Source: Pectobacterium versatile (GTDB lineage: Bacteria; Pseudomonadota; Gammaproteobacteria; Enterobacterales; Enterobacteriaceae). Taken from it: a stretch of 64,000 bases of DNA. Below, piece by piece: positions 25,777 to 36,230 of this stretch (the stretch's first letter is position 1; each line of letters starts with the position of its first letter). The stretch lies in the NCBI RefSeq assembly GCF_020166435.1, contig NZ_JAINZP010000007.1, forward strand, positions 62,001-126,000, read 5' to 3'. The notes under the pieces are model-generated. The model ran no database searches. It had not been told where the DNA came from and saw only the letters and a list, made by a program, of their open reading frames with translations. Both the position numbers and the translations under genes were made by a program.

Positions 25777-25919
25777 ATTTATCGCAGTTTATCGACCAAA
25801 TAGATTGTCTGGCCGATATGAATCAATGGAATAATTTTTGTTTTATGCCATGATCCCGCCTCGTCTTTAGGGGGAGATTCCCCTGACTCGATAAAAAAAC
25901 CAACGAGCGAATATCGGCT

Positions 25920-27194
25920 ATGGCAACACGCGCAGTGAACGAAAATACAGTAGAAAAAAGCGGTACAGAAAAGCGTCTTCCTTCGCTGTTTGGCGGGTCG
26001 ATGATTATTGCAGGAACGATTATTGGTGCTGGGATGTTTTCCCTGCCGGTGGTGATGTCGGGTGCCTGGTTTTTCTGGTCATTGGCCGTGTTGGTGTTTA
26101 CCTGGTTTTGCATGTATCACTCGGGGTTAATGATACTGGAAGCTAACCTGAATTATCCGACGGGTGCCAGCTTCGATACGCTGACCAAAGATCTGTTAGG
26201 TAAGACCTGGAATGTGATTAACGGCATATCGATTGCCTTTGTCCTCTATATTCTGACCTATGCCTATATCTCGGCGAGTGGCTCAATTATCCATCACACG
26301 CTTGCTGAGATGTCGATCGATTTCTCCGCCCGCGTCGGCGGCTGCCTGTTTGCGCTGTTTGTCGCGTTGACCGTGTGGTGGAGTACTGCGGCGGTGAGTC
26401 GCATGACCGCCTTTTTTCTGGCGGCAAAGGTACTGACCTTTTTCATGACGTTCGGCAGTCTGCTGTGGAACGTTAAGCCGGTTGTTTTACTCAATGTTGC
26501 GGAAGAGGCACCCAGCTATCTTCCGTATGTCCTGATGACGCTGCCATTCTGCCTGGCCTCTTTTGGCTTTCATGGCAACGTTCCCAGTTTGGTGAAGCAT
26601 TACGGCCATAAGCCACAGGTCATCAAACGTTGCCTGTTTATTGGCAGCGCTCTGGCACTGGTGATGTATGCCATCTGGTTGATTGGTACGATGGGAAACA
26701 TTGCCCGCCCTGATTTTATCGGGATTGCGGAGCGGGGCGGTAATATTGACGTGCTGGTGCAGACGCTGGGTAGCGTGTTGAACAGCCCCTATCTGGACGT
26801 GTTGCTCACCGTCTTTTCCAACTTCGCCGTCGCCTGTTCATTTCTTGGGGTAACGCTGGGGCTGTTTGATTATCTGGCGGATTTATTGAAGTTTGACGAT
26901 AGCCGACAGGGAAGAGCCAAGACGGCGCTGGTGACCTTTCTGCCGCCAATCATCGGCGGTCTGCTGTATCCGAACGGCTTTATTTATGCGATTGGGTTTG
27001 CCGGATTGGCCGCTACAGTATGGGCGGTGATTACGCCTGCGTTGCTGGCCCTTGCGTCGCGTCGCCGCTTCGGTAGCCCGCTGTTCCGCGTGCGGGGCGG
27101 CAATGCGATGGTTGCGCTGGTGCTGCTATTTGGCATTGGCACCGCGCTGATACATGTGCTTTCGAGTCTCGATCTGCTGCCGGTTTATCGCTAA
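25920..27194 (+). CDS. mtr: Tryptophan-specific permease Mtr
   Basis: A 424-residue inner-membrane proton symporter of the HAAAP family with about 11 membrane helices. It follows E. coli Mtr along its length, for example [50 protein letters not shown] and [16 protein letters not shown]. It imports tryptophan with high affinity. The N-terminus is about ten residues longer and more polar than in E. coli. The leader has no recognisable TrpR or TyrR box by eye. It is monocistronic, followed by a dispersed palindromic repeat. Confidence 0.92.
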   Translation: MATRAVNENTVEKSGTEKRLPSLFGGSMIIAGTIIGAGMFSLPVVMSGAWFFWSLAVLVFTWFCMYHSGLMILEANLNYPTGASFDTLTKDLLGKTWNVINGISIAFVLYILTYAYISASGSIIHHTLAEMSIDFSARVGGCLFALFVALTVWWSTAAVSRMTAFFLAAKVLTFFMTFGSLLWNVKPVVLLNVAEEAPSYLPYVLMTLPFCLASFGFHGNVPSLVKHYGHKPQVIKRCLFIGSALALVMYAIWLIGTMGNIARPDFIGIAERGGNIDVLVQTLGSVLNSPYLDVLLTVFSNFAVACSFLGVTLGLFDYLADLLKFDDSRQGRAKTALVTFLPPIIGGLLYPNGFIYAIGFAGLAATVWAVITPALLALASRRRFGSPLFRVRGGNAMVALVLLFGIGTALIHVLSSLDLLPVYR

Positions 27195-27263
27195 GTAATA
27201 TCGCCATCCTGCTTTGCTAAAACAGAAGGGACGAGATAGTTAATGTTGGTTGCTTGAGTCTGT

Positions 27264-27332
27264 TTTTAGGAGAAGCGCGGGGATGAGGTTCCCGTAGGGG
27301 TACCTCGCCCCGCGATTGCTCCGTGTATCTCG
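27264..27332. repeat. REP-like palindromic repeat, copy 1
   Basis: A hairpin-forming core at 27276-27314 (CGCGGGG...CCCCGCG, with inner GATGAGGT/TACCTC arms) is flanked by TTTTAGG and CGTGTATCTCGA. A second copy lies at 42996-43062 with compensating changes in the outer stem. Confidence 0.75.
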
Positions 27333-27378
27333 ATCTTTTAACGATCGGTAGTCTACGGAAGGGGAATCAGGCAGAGCG

Positions 27379-27831
27379 TTACGGCTTTTTCGACTGCTGC
27401 AACCACTTGTCCAGTTCATTAGCGAACTGCTGACGGTCCCGCTGGTTTAATGCGCTTGGGCCACCGGTTTGTATCCCGCTGGCGCGCATGGTATCCATAA
27501 AATCCCGCATGTTTAGTCGTTCCCGAATGGTATCCGGCGTATAGCGCTCTCCACGCGGATTCAACGCGATGCCGCCTTTTTCTATCACTTCCGATGCCAG
27601 CGGAATATCCGCAGTGATCACCAGATCGCCTGCTTCAACGCGTTGCACAATCTCGTTGTCGGCGACGTCAAAACCCGCCGAGACGCGTAGCGTACGAATA
27701 AAACGCGATGGCGGTACTTTTATGGTCTGGTTGGCAACCAGTGTGACTTGTGTTTGCGTGCGATCTGCCGCGCGAAATAGCACTTCTTTGATGACGTTAG
27801 GACAGGCGTCGGCATCGACCCAAATCTGCAT
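27379..27831 (-). CDS. yaiI: YaiI/UPF0178 family protein
   Basis: A 150-residue cytoplasmic protein of the DUF188/YaiI family, related to PIN-like nuclease folds. It starts [17 protein letters not shown], the conserved acidic entry motif, and contains [19 protein letters not shown] and [19 protein letters not shown], all typical of the family. The biochemical role is unknown. It lies three bases downstream of hemF on the same strand, so the two are likely co-transcribed. Confidence 0.9.
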   Translation of the reverse strand: MQIWVDADACPNVIKEVLFRAADRTQTQVTLVANQTIKVPPSRFIRTLRVSAGFDVADNEIVQRVEAGDLVITADIPLASEVIEKGGIALNPRGERYTPDTIRERLNMRDFMDTMRASGIQTGGPSALNQRDRQQFANELDKWLQQSKKP

Positions 27832-27834
27832 GAC

Positions 27835-28845
<1,011 letters not shown>

Positions 28846-28948
28846 TCACCTGTTGTGTGATTCCTGATGGCGGCGCGCAATTTGAGATTGCGTCTGATAA
28901 AAATCACGCGATAATCACAATTTACCTTATTGCAAAATGGCGACTGTG

Positions 28949-29374
28949 ATGGAAATCCGCATATTCAGGCAGGATGACTTTGAAGCCGTGATCACCCTCT
29001 GGGAGCGCTGCGATTTGCTGCGCCCGTGGAACGATCCTGAGATGGACATCGAACGTAAGCTCAATCACGATCCCGATCTGTTTCTGGTCGCAGAGGTGAA
29101 CGGCGAAATCGTGGGATCGGTAATGGGCGGTTACGACGGTCACCGCGGATCGGCATACTATCTGGGCGTGCATCCTGATTTTCGCGGGCGCGGCATTGCG
29201 AATGCGTTGATTAGCCGTCTGGAGAAAAAACTCATTGCCCGCGGCTGTCCGAAGATCCACCTGATGGTGCGTGAAGACAACGATGCCGTGATCGGCATGT
29301 ATGAAAAACTCGACTATGAGATTGTCGATAGCGTCACGCTGGGAAAACGGCTGATTGAAGATCGGGAATATTGA
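28949..29374 (+). CDS. ypeA: GNAT acetyltransferase YpeA
   Basis: A 141-residue GNAT-fold acetyltransferase matching E. coli YpeA nearly throughout ([40 protein letters not shown]). The acetyl-CoA pyrophosphate loop is [16 protein letters not shown] 28949 gives the same N-terminus as E. coli; an ATG 12 bases upstream is less likely. The acceptor is unknown. It is divergent from hemF, as expected for this chromosomal locus. A strong terminator follows. Confidence 0.93.
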   Translation: MEIRIFRQDDFEAVITLWERCDLLRPWNDPEMDIERKLNHDPDLFLVAEVNGEIVGSVMGGYDGHRGSAYYLGVHPDFRGRGIANALISRLEKKLIARGCPKIHLMVREDNDAVIGMYEKLDYEIVDSVTLGKRLIEDREY

Positions 29375-29440
29375 TCGCTATTGCGTTGATGCTAAACCAC
29401 TATTCCAGCACCGTTTCTCCCCCTAATTTCCCTTCCTAGT

Positions 29441-29471
29441 AAAAAGTGCGCCTCTGTTAGCGCACTTTTTT
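29441..29471 (+). terminator. Rho-independent terminator after ypeA
   Basis: AAAAAGTGCGC and GCGCACTTTTT form an 11-base perfect stem with an 8-base loop and U-run. It insulates ypeA from the fus locus. Confidence 0.9.
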
Positions 29472-29554
29472 CATTTAACCTCAATGCGTTACTGTGATTT
29501 GTAATGATATTGCATGCAGTTTGTTAGACTTTGTGGGTAACAGTTTTCATTTGT

Positions 29555-29573
29555 AAAACGATTCTCATTTGTA
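29555..29573 (+). promoter_or_regulatory. Fur-like box upstream of fusB
   Basis: AACGATTCTCATTTGT within this site matches the Fur consensus AATGATAATCATTATC at about 11 of 16 positions. It lies about 140 bases before the fusB start, in an AT-rich promoter region. Iron-repressed expression of the fus locus is expected biologically. Confidence 0.6.
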
Positions 29574-29710
29574 TTATTATTTATTAATGTTGTCCGATCG
29601 GCCTTGACATGTTTTTTCGTGTTCCGATCTTGCTTACATTTTATCGCCTGGAAGATTGTGACTGCACTACTGACACCAGGAAGTTGAAGTTTAAGAGATG
29701 GAGTTGGATA

Positions 29711-30682
29711 GTGAGTAGTGAAAATCTTCAGGGGGCTTTACTGGGTGCGAATCGCACTGGCAGCAGCGTATTGCTGGGCTCTCGTCCTCTTGCTCATTCC
29801 TATCCAACCACAGCGCTAACCGCCGATGTGCCTAACTGGCGTTCTCTGGCATTCTTTGTGTTGTCCTGCGTGGCGCATGCGGCGCTAGCGGTTTTCTTTC
29901 TATTGCACTCTTCCCCGAAAGAAAGCATTGACGATATGGCAGGAAACGCAGGTGGAAGCATGCAGGTGACGATGATGGCTGCGGCAATGGTGCAGCAGGC
30001 TGATTCATCCCCTTCTACTGCAGAGTCTTCCGATCCTCCCGTTGTGGCGACGCAAACCGTTTCTTTAGAACAGCCTATTTCGCCTCCGTTACCAGAACAC
30101 CCCAACCCGGTTATTAAACAACCTGTCATTGAGCGCAAGCCCATCACGCCCGTTACGGAAAAGAAGCCGCCCGTGCGTGAGAAGAAGCAGCCTGAAAAGA
30201 AGCCTGAGAGCAAACCAAAAGAACAACAACAGGCTACGCAGCAGCAGACAGAAAAAAAGAGCGAGTCTCCCGTAGCGACAAATCAGACCGGTGATGCACC
30301 TTCACCGATGCAAGCTTCTGCTGGCATGCCGGGCAGTGCGGCAACGGCCAAGGCAGGAGAAAGCGATAGCGGTCAGGCAGCTCGCGGTGCAGGGAAAAGC
30401 AACAGTCAAAATTTCAGAGCACTGCATCGCCGTGTGAATTATCCCTCTCGGGCAAAAGCGCTGGGTGTGGAAGGAAAGGTGCGCGTCAAATTCGATATTA
30501 CCGGCAGTGGTACGGTCACTAACGTACAGATTCTGTCTGAAACGCCAGACGGCGTATTTGGTGATGACGTGGTGAAAGACATGGCGCGCTGGCGCTATCG
30601 CACGGAGGCGCCGGTTGATAATCAGGTCGTTTCCATCGTTTTCAAACTGAATGGACACATTCGAGTTGATGACCAGCAATAA
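29711..30682 (+). CDS. fusB: TonB-like energy transducer FusB of the ferredoxin uptake system
   Basis: A 323-residue TonB homologue. An N-terminal cytoplasmic tail of about 45 residues precedes one membrane helix (SLAFFVLSCVAHAALAVFFL) bearing the conserved histidine. A periplasmic proline/lysine/glutamate/glutamine-rich stalk follows (about 110-220). The C-terminal TonB domain (VNYPSRAKALGVEGKVRVKF to MARWRYR) contacts the receptor. In Pectobacterium, FusB works with FusA to import plant ferredoxin. GTG 29711 is preferred because GGAG lies eight bases upstream. It heads fusB-fusA-fusC-fusD behind a Fur-like box. Confidence 0.88.
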   Translation: MSSENLQGALLGANRTGSSVLLGSRPLAHSYPTTALTADVPNWRSLAFFVLSCVAHAALAVFFLLHSSPKESIDDMAGNAGGSMQVTMMAAAMVQQADSSPSTAESSDPPVVATQTVSLEQPISPPLPEHPNPVIKQPVIERKPITPVTEKKPPVREKKQPEKKPESKPKEQQQATQQQTEKKSESPVATNQTGDAPSPMQASAGMPGSAATAKAGESDSGQAARGAGKSNSQNFRALHRRVNYPSRAKALGVEGKVRVKFDITGSGTVTNVQILSETPDGVFGDDVVKDMARWRYRTEAPVDNQVVSIVFKLNGHIRVDDQQ

Positions 30683-30752
30683 ATATTACACGTGGAATTT
30701 ACAATAATATTTTATTTTTCAAATAATTATGCTTATTGGGGATTTTGAATAA

Positions 30753-33350
30753 ATGAATAAGAACGTCTATTTAATGATGCTTTTGTCATTATTATCAGGG
30801 CCTGCGCTCGCACAGCAAAATGATACCTCTGCTGATGAAAATCAGCAGAAAAACAAGGCAGAAACCGAAGAAGAACAGCAGGGTGATTCCTCTTCGGAGA
30901 ATAGCGAAGATACGATTTTAGTCCGCTCAACCCCGACCAGTCAGTCGATGGGAACGCAAATTATTAATGCTGAGCAGATTAAAAAGATGCCGACCGGAAA
31001 CGGTTCGATACCAGAGTTATTGAAGAATAACGCTGCTGTGCAGTTCTCGAACACGGCGAATAGCAGTAATACACCGGGGGAGCTGGCACCGGAAAACGTC
31101 TCGTTCCACGGCGAGAAATTTTACAACAATAACTTTATGATCGATGGGCTATCGAATAATAGCAATATTAACCCTGGAGCCAATAAGGGGCAGCTAGATA
31201 CTGATCCTGATGGTTACAATGCGACAGATCTACCTGCGGGTGGGACACAATCGTTCTGGATTAACTCCGAGCTGATTGAATCGTTGGAAGTGTTTGATAG
31301 TAACATCTCCGCTAAGTACGGTGATTTCACCGGTGGTGTGGTGGATGCCAAACTGATGGACCCAAAACTGGATAAAGCCTCCGGCAAAGTTTCTTACCGT
31401 ACCTCGCGCGATAGCTGGACGAGTTATCACGTCGATGGGGGTATCAGCGACGAGTTTTATTCTGCGACTAATCTGTACTACCAGCCAAAATTTAAGAAGC
31501 AGTTCTATTCAGCTACCTTTAACCAGCCATTGAGTGATAAAGCGGGATTTATTTTTGCCTATAACCGCCAGCAGTCAGATATTCCCTATTATCATCAGTA
31601 TTTGCAACAGTGGGACGATCAGGAACGGATGAGTGAAACCTACCTGCTCAAAGGCTCCTATCTGGCGGACAATGGCGATATTGTTCGCATAACGGGTATG
31701 TATTCTCCACACGAATCTAAGTATTACAAAAGAGATGCAAAAAACGGGGCATTTACCAACACGGGGGGCGGCTATCGCTTCAATATGGAGTGGGAGCACA
31801 ACGCCAGTTGGGGGAAAATGACCAGTCTGGTGGGTTATCAGTCTGAGCAGAACAAGATTGAACATGAGTCTAATGAATTTATTACTTGGATCCACAATGC
31901 GCCTTCGTTAGGTTTTGTCTCCCAGTCATTGGATTGGCAATCGTCAATTCGTACCTCACAGATTGGTGGTTATGGGACATTTGCCACGGAAAAAAATACC
32001 ACCACATTGAAGCAGAATTACGAACTTAACCCGGCCTTCTTATTGGGGATGACCCATCAGGTCGATTTCGGCTGGCAGGCTGACTTTGCGAGTGCACAGT
32101 ATCACCGTTCTCAAGATGCCTATTTGAGCAATACCTCGGCGAATGCTACCTACGTCAACCCCAACGTTGTGTGTTTGCCCGGTGATAAACTGTGTATTCC
32201 CGGTGAGCAGTTTGCAGGTTCTCGTATTCTCTACCCAGCCCGTTCTGTGCAAGTCAGCTATAACAGCTATGCTGCTTATCTGCAAAATAGTATGAGCTAT
32301 GGTCGGCTGGAATTGACCCCTGGCGTGCGTGTTAGCTACGATGATTTTCTGGAAAATCTGAACTTCGCCCCCCGTTTTTCTGCCTCTTACGATGTCTTCG
32401 GCGATCGTTCTACGCGCGTATTCGGTGGAGCCAACCGCTATTATGGCTCGGGTATGCTGTCATATAAGCTGCGTGAGGGTATTGGCACGAATATCGCGCA
32501 AAGGCGCACCTCGTCCACTGCACCGTGGGTTTCTAATCCCTCAAGAATTACGGGTAATAATTACACCGTTTCTGATTTAAATACGCCTTATAGTGATGAA
32601 GTAACGCTAGGACTATCGCAGCGAGTCATGAATACCGTATGGACGGCAAAGTGGGTTAATCGTCAGGGGAAAGATCAGTTTGGCGCTGAATCAATGACCG
32701 TTGCTGGGCAACGTTACCGCGTGATGAATAATGATGGCCGGACTGAAGGGAATACATTGTCTTTGGAAGTACAGCCCATCAGCCCACACCACTTCAGCTT
32801 TGCTGAAGTGAACTGGAAATTGGGTGCCGGTATCGCGGAAAATAAAGCTAACTCGATTGCTTACTACGATGATACGAATACAGATGAGAGCCGGGTTATT
32901 GTTGATAATAAATTGATGTATAAAGGCGATATGGACGCCATGGACTTCAATACGCCCTGGACTGCCTTCTTGAATGTGGATACCTACTTCCCAGCAATTC
33001 GCCTCAATTGGGGCCAGCGAGTAGGCTATACCTCCGGTTACAAAGGATATACTCCTCTGGCATTAAATACAGTGTGTCCTGGTGGGAGCCCTGCCTGTAA
33101 CGCTGAACCTGACTTTACCGGAGAGGCGAAAGAGTATGTCTCTACCAGATATGACGATTTTATCTCCTACGACTGGCGTTTCTCCTACTCGCAGCCAGTA
33201 TACAAAACTCAGACGCTGGATATCACGCTGGATGTGCTGAACGTGTTGGATAACGTGGTGGAAACGCAGCAGAAGACGAATATTAATACGACGACGGTAA
33301 CCTACAAACCCGGCCGTCAGTTCTGGCTTGGTGTCGCTTACACTTGGTAA
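30753..33350 (+). CDS. fusA: TonB-dependent ferredoxin receptor FusA
   Basis: An 865-residue outer-membrane receptor. A signal peptide (MNKNVYLMMLLSLLSGPALA) is followed by a polar Q/E-rich stretch, a probable TonB box (DTILVRST), a plug domain (IPELLKNNAAVQFSN, FHGEKFYNNNFMIDGLSNN) and a 22-strand barrel ending in FWLGVAYTW. FusA binds plant-type [2Fe-2S] ferredoxin and brings it into the periplasm as an iron source. The surrounding fusB, fusC and fusD support this identification. The E. coli YddB receptor is the closest general relative. Confidence 0.9.
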   Translation: MNKNVYLMMLLSLLSGPALAQQNDTSADENQQKNKAETEEEQQGDSSSENSEDTILVRSTPTSQSMGTQIINAEQIKKMPTGNGSIPELLKNNAAVQFSNTANSSNTPGELAPENVSFHGEKFYNNNFMIDGLSNNSNINPGANKGQLDTDPDGYNATDLPAGGTQSFWINSELIESLEVFDSNISAKYGDFTGGVVDAKLMDPKLDKASGKVSYRTSRDSWTSYHVDGGISDEFYSATNLYYQPKFKKQFYSATFNQPLSDKAGFIFAYNRQQSDIPYYHQYLQQWDDQERMSETYLLKGSYLADNGDIVRITGMYSPHESKYYKRDAKNGAFTNTGGGYRFNMEWEHNASWGKMTSLVGYQSEQNKIEHESNEFITWIHNAPSLGFVSQSLDWQSSIRTSQIGGYGTFATEKNTTTLKQNYELNPAFLLGMTHQVDFGWQADFASAQYHRSQDAYLSNTSANATYVNPNVVCLPGDKLCIPGEQFAGSRILYPARSVQVSYNSYAAYLQNSMSYGRLELTPGVRVSYDDFLENLNFAPRFSASYDVFGDRSTRVFGGANRYYGSGMLSYKLREGIGTNIAQRRTSSTAPWVSNPSRITGNNYTVSDLNTPYSDEVTLGLSQRVMNTVWTAKWVNRQGKDQFGAESMTVAGQRYRVMNNDGRTEGNTLSLEVQPISPHHFSFAEVNWKLGAGIAENKANSIAYYDDTNTDESRVIVDNKLMYKGDMDAMDFNTPWTAFLNVDTYFPAIRLNWGQRVGYTSGYKGYTPLALNTVCPGGSPACNAEPDFTGEAKEYVSTRYDDFISYDWRFSYSQPVYKTQTLDITLDVLNVLDNVVETQQKTNINTTTVTYKPGRQFWLGVAYTW

Positions 33351-33455
33351 ATCTTATGCTCCGTCATTCGTCACATGCTGACGTATGACGGGGCATTTTG
33401 CATTGATGCATTCAGAAATTGCCTTGCAGGCAAAAATAAAAACGAAAAGGTTGTT

Positions 33456-36230
33456 ATGAACTGGAAGAGATGTTGCTGGTTATCGCTAACGGCTGTCGGT
33501 CTGTTAGCGGGGAGTCTGGTGAGCCAGGCTGAAGAAGTTAAAAGCCCGTTGCCGGTTTTTAAAGAAGGGACGTTGGCAAATGGACTGCGTTACACCCTTG
33601 TGCCGCTGGAAGGGCAGAAGTCACGGGTCGATATTCGTCTGATTGTTGATGTCGGTTCGATTGATGAGAAGGACAACGAATCTGGTGTGGCGCATATCGT
33701 GGAGCATATGGTGTTCCGCGCCAGCGAGGCGTTTCCTCAAGGCGTAAGTACCGAACTGCATAAGCAAGGGTGGGTACGCGGTCAGAGCTATAACGCCGTG
33801 ACCAACTACGAGCGCACCATGTACATGATGAGCCCGCCGAAAGGTAACCGCGATCTGGGGACGACCTTGCAGGCGCTGAGCCAGATGACGGGCCATGCCA
33901 AACTGCTGCAAAGCGACCTTGATGATGAGCGCAAAATTATCATGGAAGAATGGCGTGGCAAGCTGGGCGTAGCGGAACGCATGAACCAGCAGCGCGTACA
34001 GGCGATTCGCCATGACTCTCGTTATCCTTCCCGCCCAACGATTGGCACGGAAGCGTCGATTAACGACACGCCAGCCAGCGTACTACAGGATTTCTATCAA
34101 CGCTGGTATCACCCGTCGAATATGCGTTTGATGATCATTGGTGATATCACGCCTGCGGATGCAGAACGCGAAATTCAACGCTATTTTGCACCGTTGCCCA
34201 ATGTCGCTGTGCCAGCCCGTGATTACTACGAGCCGTTACTGAAACCGAGACTCAACGTTGCGCGTTTGCAGGATAGCCAGAGTGGCAGCAGCCAGGTGTC
34301 ATTTGTCTACCGTTTCAATGACAAAGACACATTCGGCCAATCCGATTACCGTCATCGTTTGCTGACGCAAATCACACTGTCTGCGGTAACTCGTCAGGTT
34401 CGTCGACAACAAGTGGAACTGCCGCAAGATGCCAGTAGTCTGGTGGTGCGTAAATCGGATATCGGTAAAACGACGGCTGCACTAGGCTTTTTCGCTAATG
34501 TGATGCCGGGTGGTCATGACGCTGCTATTTCCGCCGTACTGAAAGAAATTGAGCGCTTCAAACGCTATCCGTTAAACGAACAGGACATCACGGAGATCAC
34601 ATCCGACATTCGTGAAGTCGCACAGCGTATGAGCGATACACCTGAAAAACGTGAGTTTTCAGACTGGGTTCAACAATTGACCATTGTCTGGCAGCAGGAT
34701 CGCCCTTATGTCGGCAGCCAGCAGCGCGGTAAAGATGCACTGGAAGCGCTGGATACCATCACGGCGGAAGATGTGAACCGCCATTGGCAACGTTGGTTAG
34801 CGTCACCTGATACGTTGGTTCAGTTTAGCGTGCCGGGCGCGACGCCTTTCACCTTGCCTAAACCGGATGCGATTCGTAAGTTGCAGGCACAGTGGGCAGC
34901 CGCGACGCTGGCACCGCTGCAAGTAGAAAAAGAGAAAGTCATCCCTGAATTGCCTGCCGTAACGCAAAGTGGGAAACGCACGGCGGTGAAGACCTTTGCC
35001 GCGCAGAAGGTAGAGCAGTGGCAGTTGAGCAATGGTGACCGCGTGGTATGGCTGCGTGCGCCAGAAGCGGGTAAAAAAGTCTACCTGACGGCAGTGAGCG
35101 ACGCGGGATATTTGTCCACGTCGACCAACCCGTGGCAGGTACAGCTGGCAAGCCAACTGGTAAACCAAAGCGGGCCTGCAGCATGGAACGGTGAAGCGCT
35201 TAATAACTGGAAAAAGGAAAAGACGCTGTCGCTGGGTATTGCTCAGGAAGCCGATCAACTCACCGTGAACGGAAGTGCGCCAACAGAGCAGTTGGCAAGT
35301 CTGCTGGGGCTATACCGTGAGCTGAATGTGGCTCCGAGTATCGACCCTGACGTGATGAAAGAAAGCATGATGGGTCTGGCGCGTCAAAAAGCCAATGACG
35401 ATCAATCTGTTTCAGGAGAACGGGCTGGTGACATTGCCAAACTACGTTTCGGTGAGCCAGCCTGGCAGCAACCTGAAATTGCGGAGCTGAAGCAAATTTC
35501 AGCGCCGGCGCTGCTTTCACAGTGGCATAAAGCGGTGTTTGCCCCGGTAACCTACTACCTCGTGGCTGATATGCCTGCTGCACAGATTTTGCCGCAGGTT
35601 GAACGCTATTTAGCGACGATCCCGCGTCAGCCTGCTGGCGAGGTGAAATCACATCTGGCTCTGCCGGGTAAACGTGAAGCGACATCGGCTATCAGTATTG
35701 AACCGCGTGCCGATATCCGCGCCTGGAGCTTCACACCACATGCGTGGACACCGCAGGCCGCGGTGCAGGTGAGCGTTGCCCGTAATCTGGCGAATAAATA
35801 TCTCAAAACCAGCCTACGTGATGATGCGTTAGGTATTTATCGCATGCGTGTCGACAGTGAACTGGAAGATAAAAGACAGCGTATTGAGACAGAAGTGAGC
35901 TTCACCAGCGCGCCGGAACGTGCGCAGGAACTGTGGAAACTGGCTGAGAAAGCCTTTGCTGAACTGCCGAAAAATATCACTCAGCAGGATGTAGAAGATC
36001 AGAAAGCACAGTTCATTCGTGCGGAAAAAGGGCGTCAGGGCGATCTCATGACGATACAGCGTCGTCTGCTTCTGAGTTACCGACATTATGACGATCCGCG
36101 TTATCTGACTAGCGTAGCCAAACTGGCCGACAGCATCACGCTGGAAGAGGTACGGGCGATGTCGGCGAAGCTGTATAACCCAGATAACCGCGTGCTTTAC
36201 ATCACCTTGCCGCAAGAGGTGAAAGAGTGA
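33456..36230 (+). CDS. fusC: Periplasmic M16 protease FusC (PqqL-like)
   Basis: A 924-residue zinc protease of family M16 with a signal peptide (about 25 residues, ending SLVSQAE). The inverted zinc motif HIVEH (His80, Glu83, His84) lies in ESGVAHIVEHMVFRAS. A second, catalytically silent M16 half follows after about residue 470. FusC cleaves imported ferredoxin in the periplasm to release its iron-sulfur cluster. ATG 33456 has an AAAAGG ribosome site, and the upstream open frame lacks a signal peptide. The stop overlaps the fusD start as GTGA. Confidence 0.92.
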   Translation: MNWKRCCWLSLTAVGLLAGSLVSQAEEVKSPLPVFKEGTLANGLRYTLVPLEGQKSRVDIRLIVDVGSIDEKDNESGVAHIVEHMVFRASEAFPQGVSTELHKQGWVRGQSYNAVTNYERTMYMMSPPKGNRDLGTTLQALSQMTGHAKLLQSDLDDERKIIMEEWRGKLGVAERMNQQRVQAIRHDSRYPSRPTIGTEASINDTPASVLQDFYQRWYHPSNMRLMIIGDITPADAEREIQRYFAPLPNVAVPARDYYEPLLKPRLNVARLQDSQSGSSQVSFVYRFNDKDTFGQSDYRHRLLTQITLSAVTRQVRRQQVELPQDASSLVVRKSDIGKTTAALGFFANVMPGGHDAAISAVLKEIERFKRYPLNEQDITEITSDIREVAQRMSDTPEKREFSDWVQQLTIVWQQDRPYVGSQQRGKDALEALDTITAEDVNRHWQRWLASPDTLVQFSVPGATPFTLPKPDAIRKLQAQWAAATLAPLQVEKEKVIPELPAVTQSGKRTAVKTFAAQKVEQWQLSNGDRVVWLRAPEAGKKVYLTAVSDAGYLSTSTNPWQVQLASQLVNQSGPAAWNGEALNNWKKEKTLSLGIAQEADQLTVNGSAPTEQLASLLGLYRELNVAPSIDPDVMKESMMGLARQKANDDQSVSGERAGDIAKLRFGEPAWQQPEIAELKQISAPALLSQWHKAVFAPVTYYLVADMPAAQILPQVERYLATIPRQPAGEVKSHLALPGKREATSAISIEPRADIRAWSFTPHAWTPQAAVQVSVARNLANKYLKTSLRDDALGIYRMRVDSELEDKRQRIETEVSFTSAPERAQELWKLAEKAFAELPKNITQQDVEDQKAQFIRAEKGRQGDLMTIQRRLLLSYRHYDDPRYLTSVAKLADSITLEEVRAMSAKLYNPDNRVLYITLPQEVKE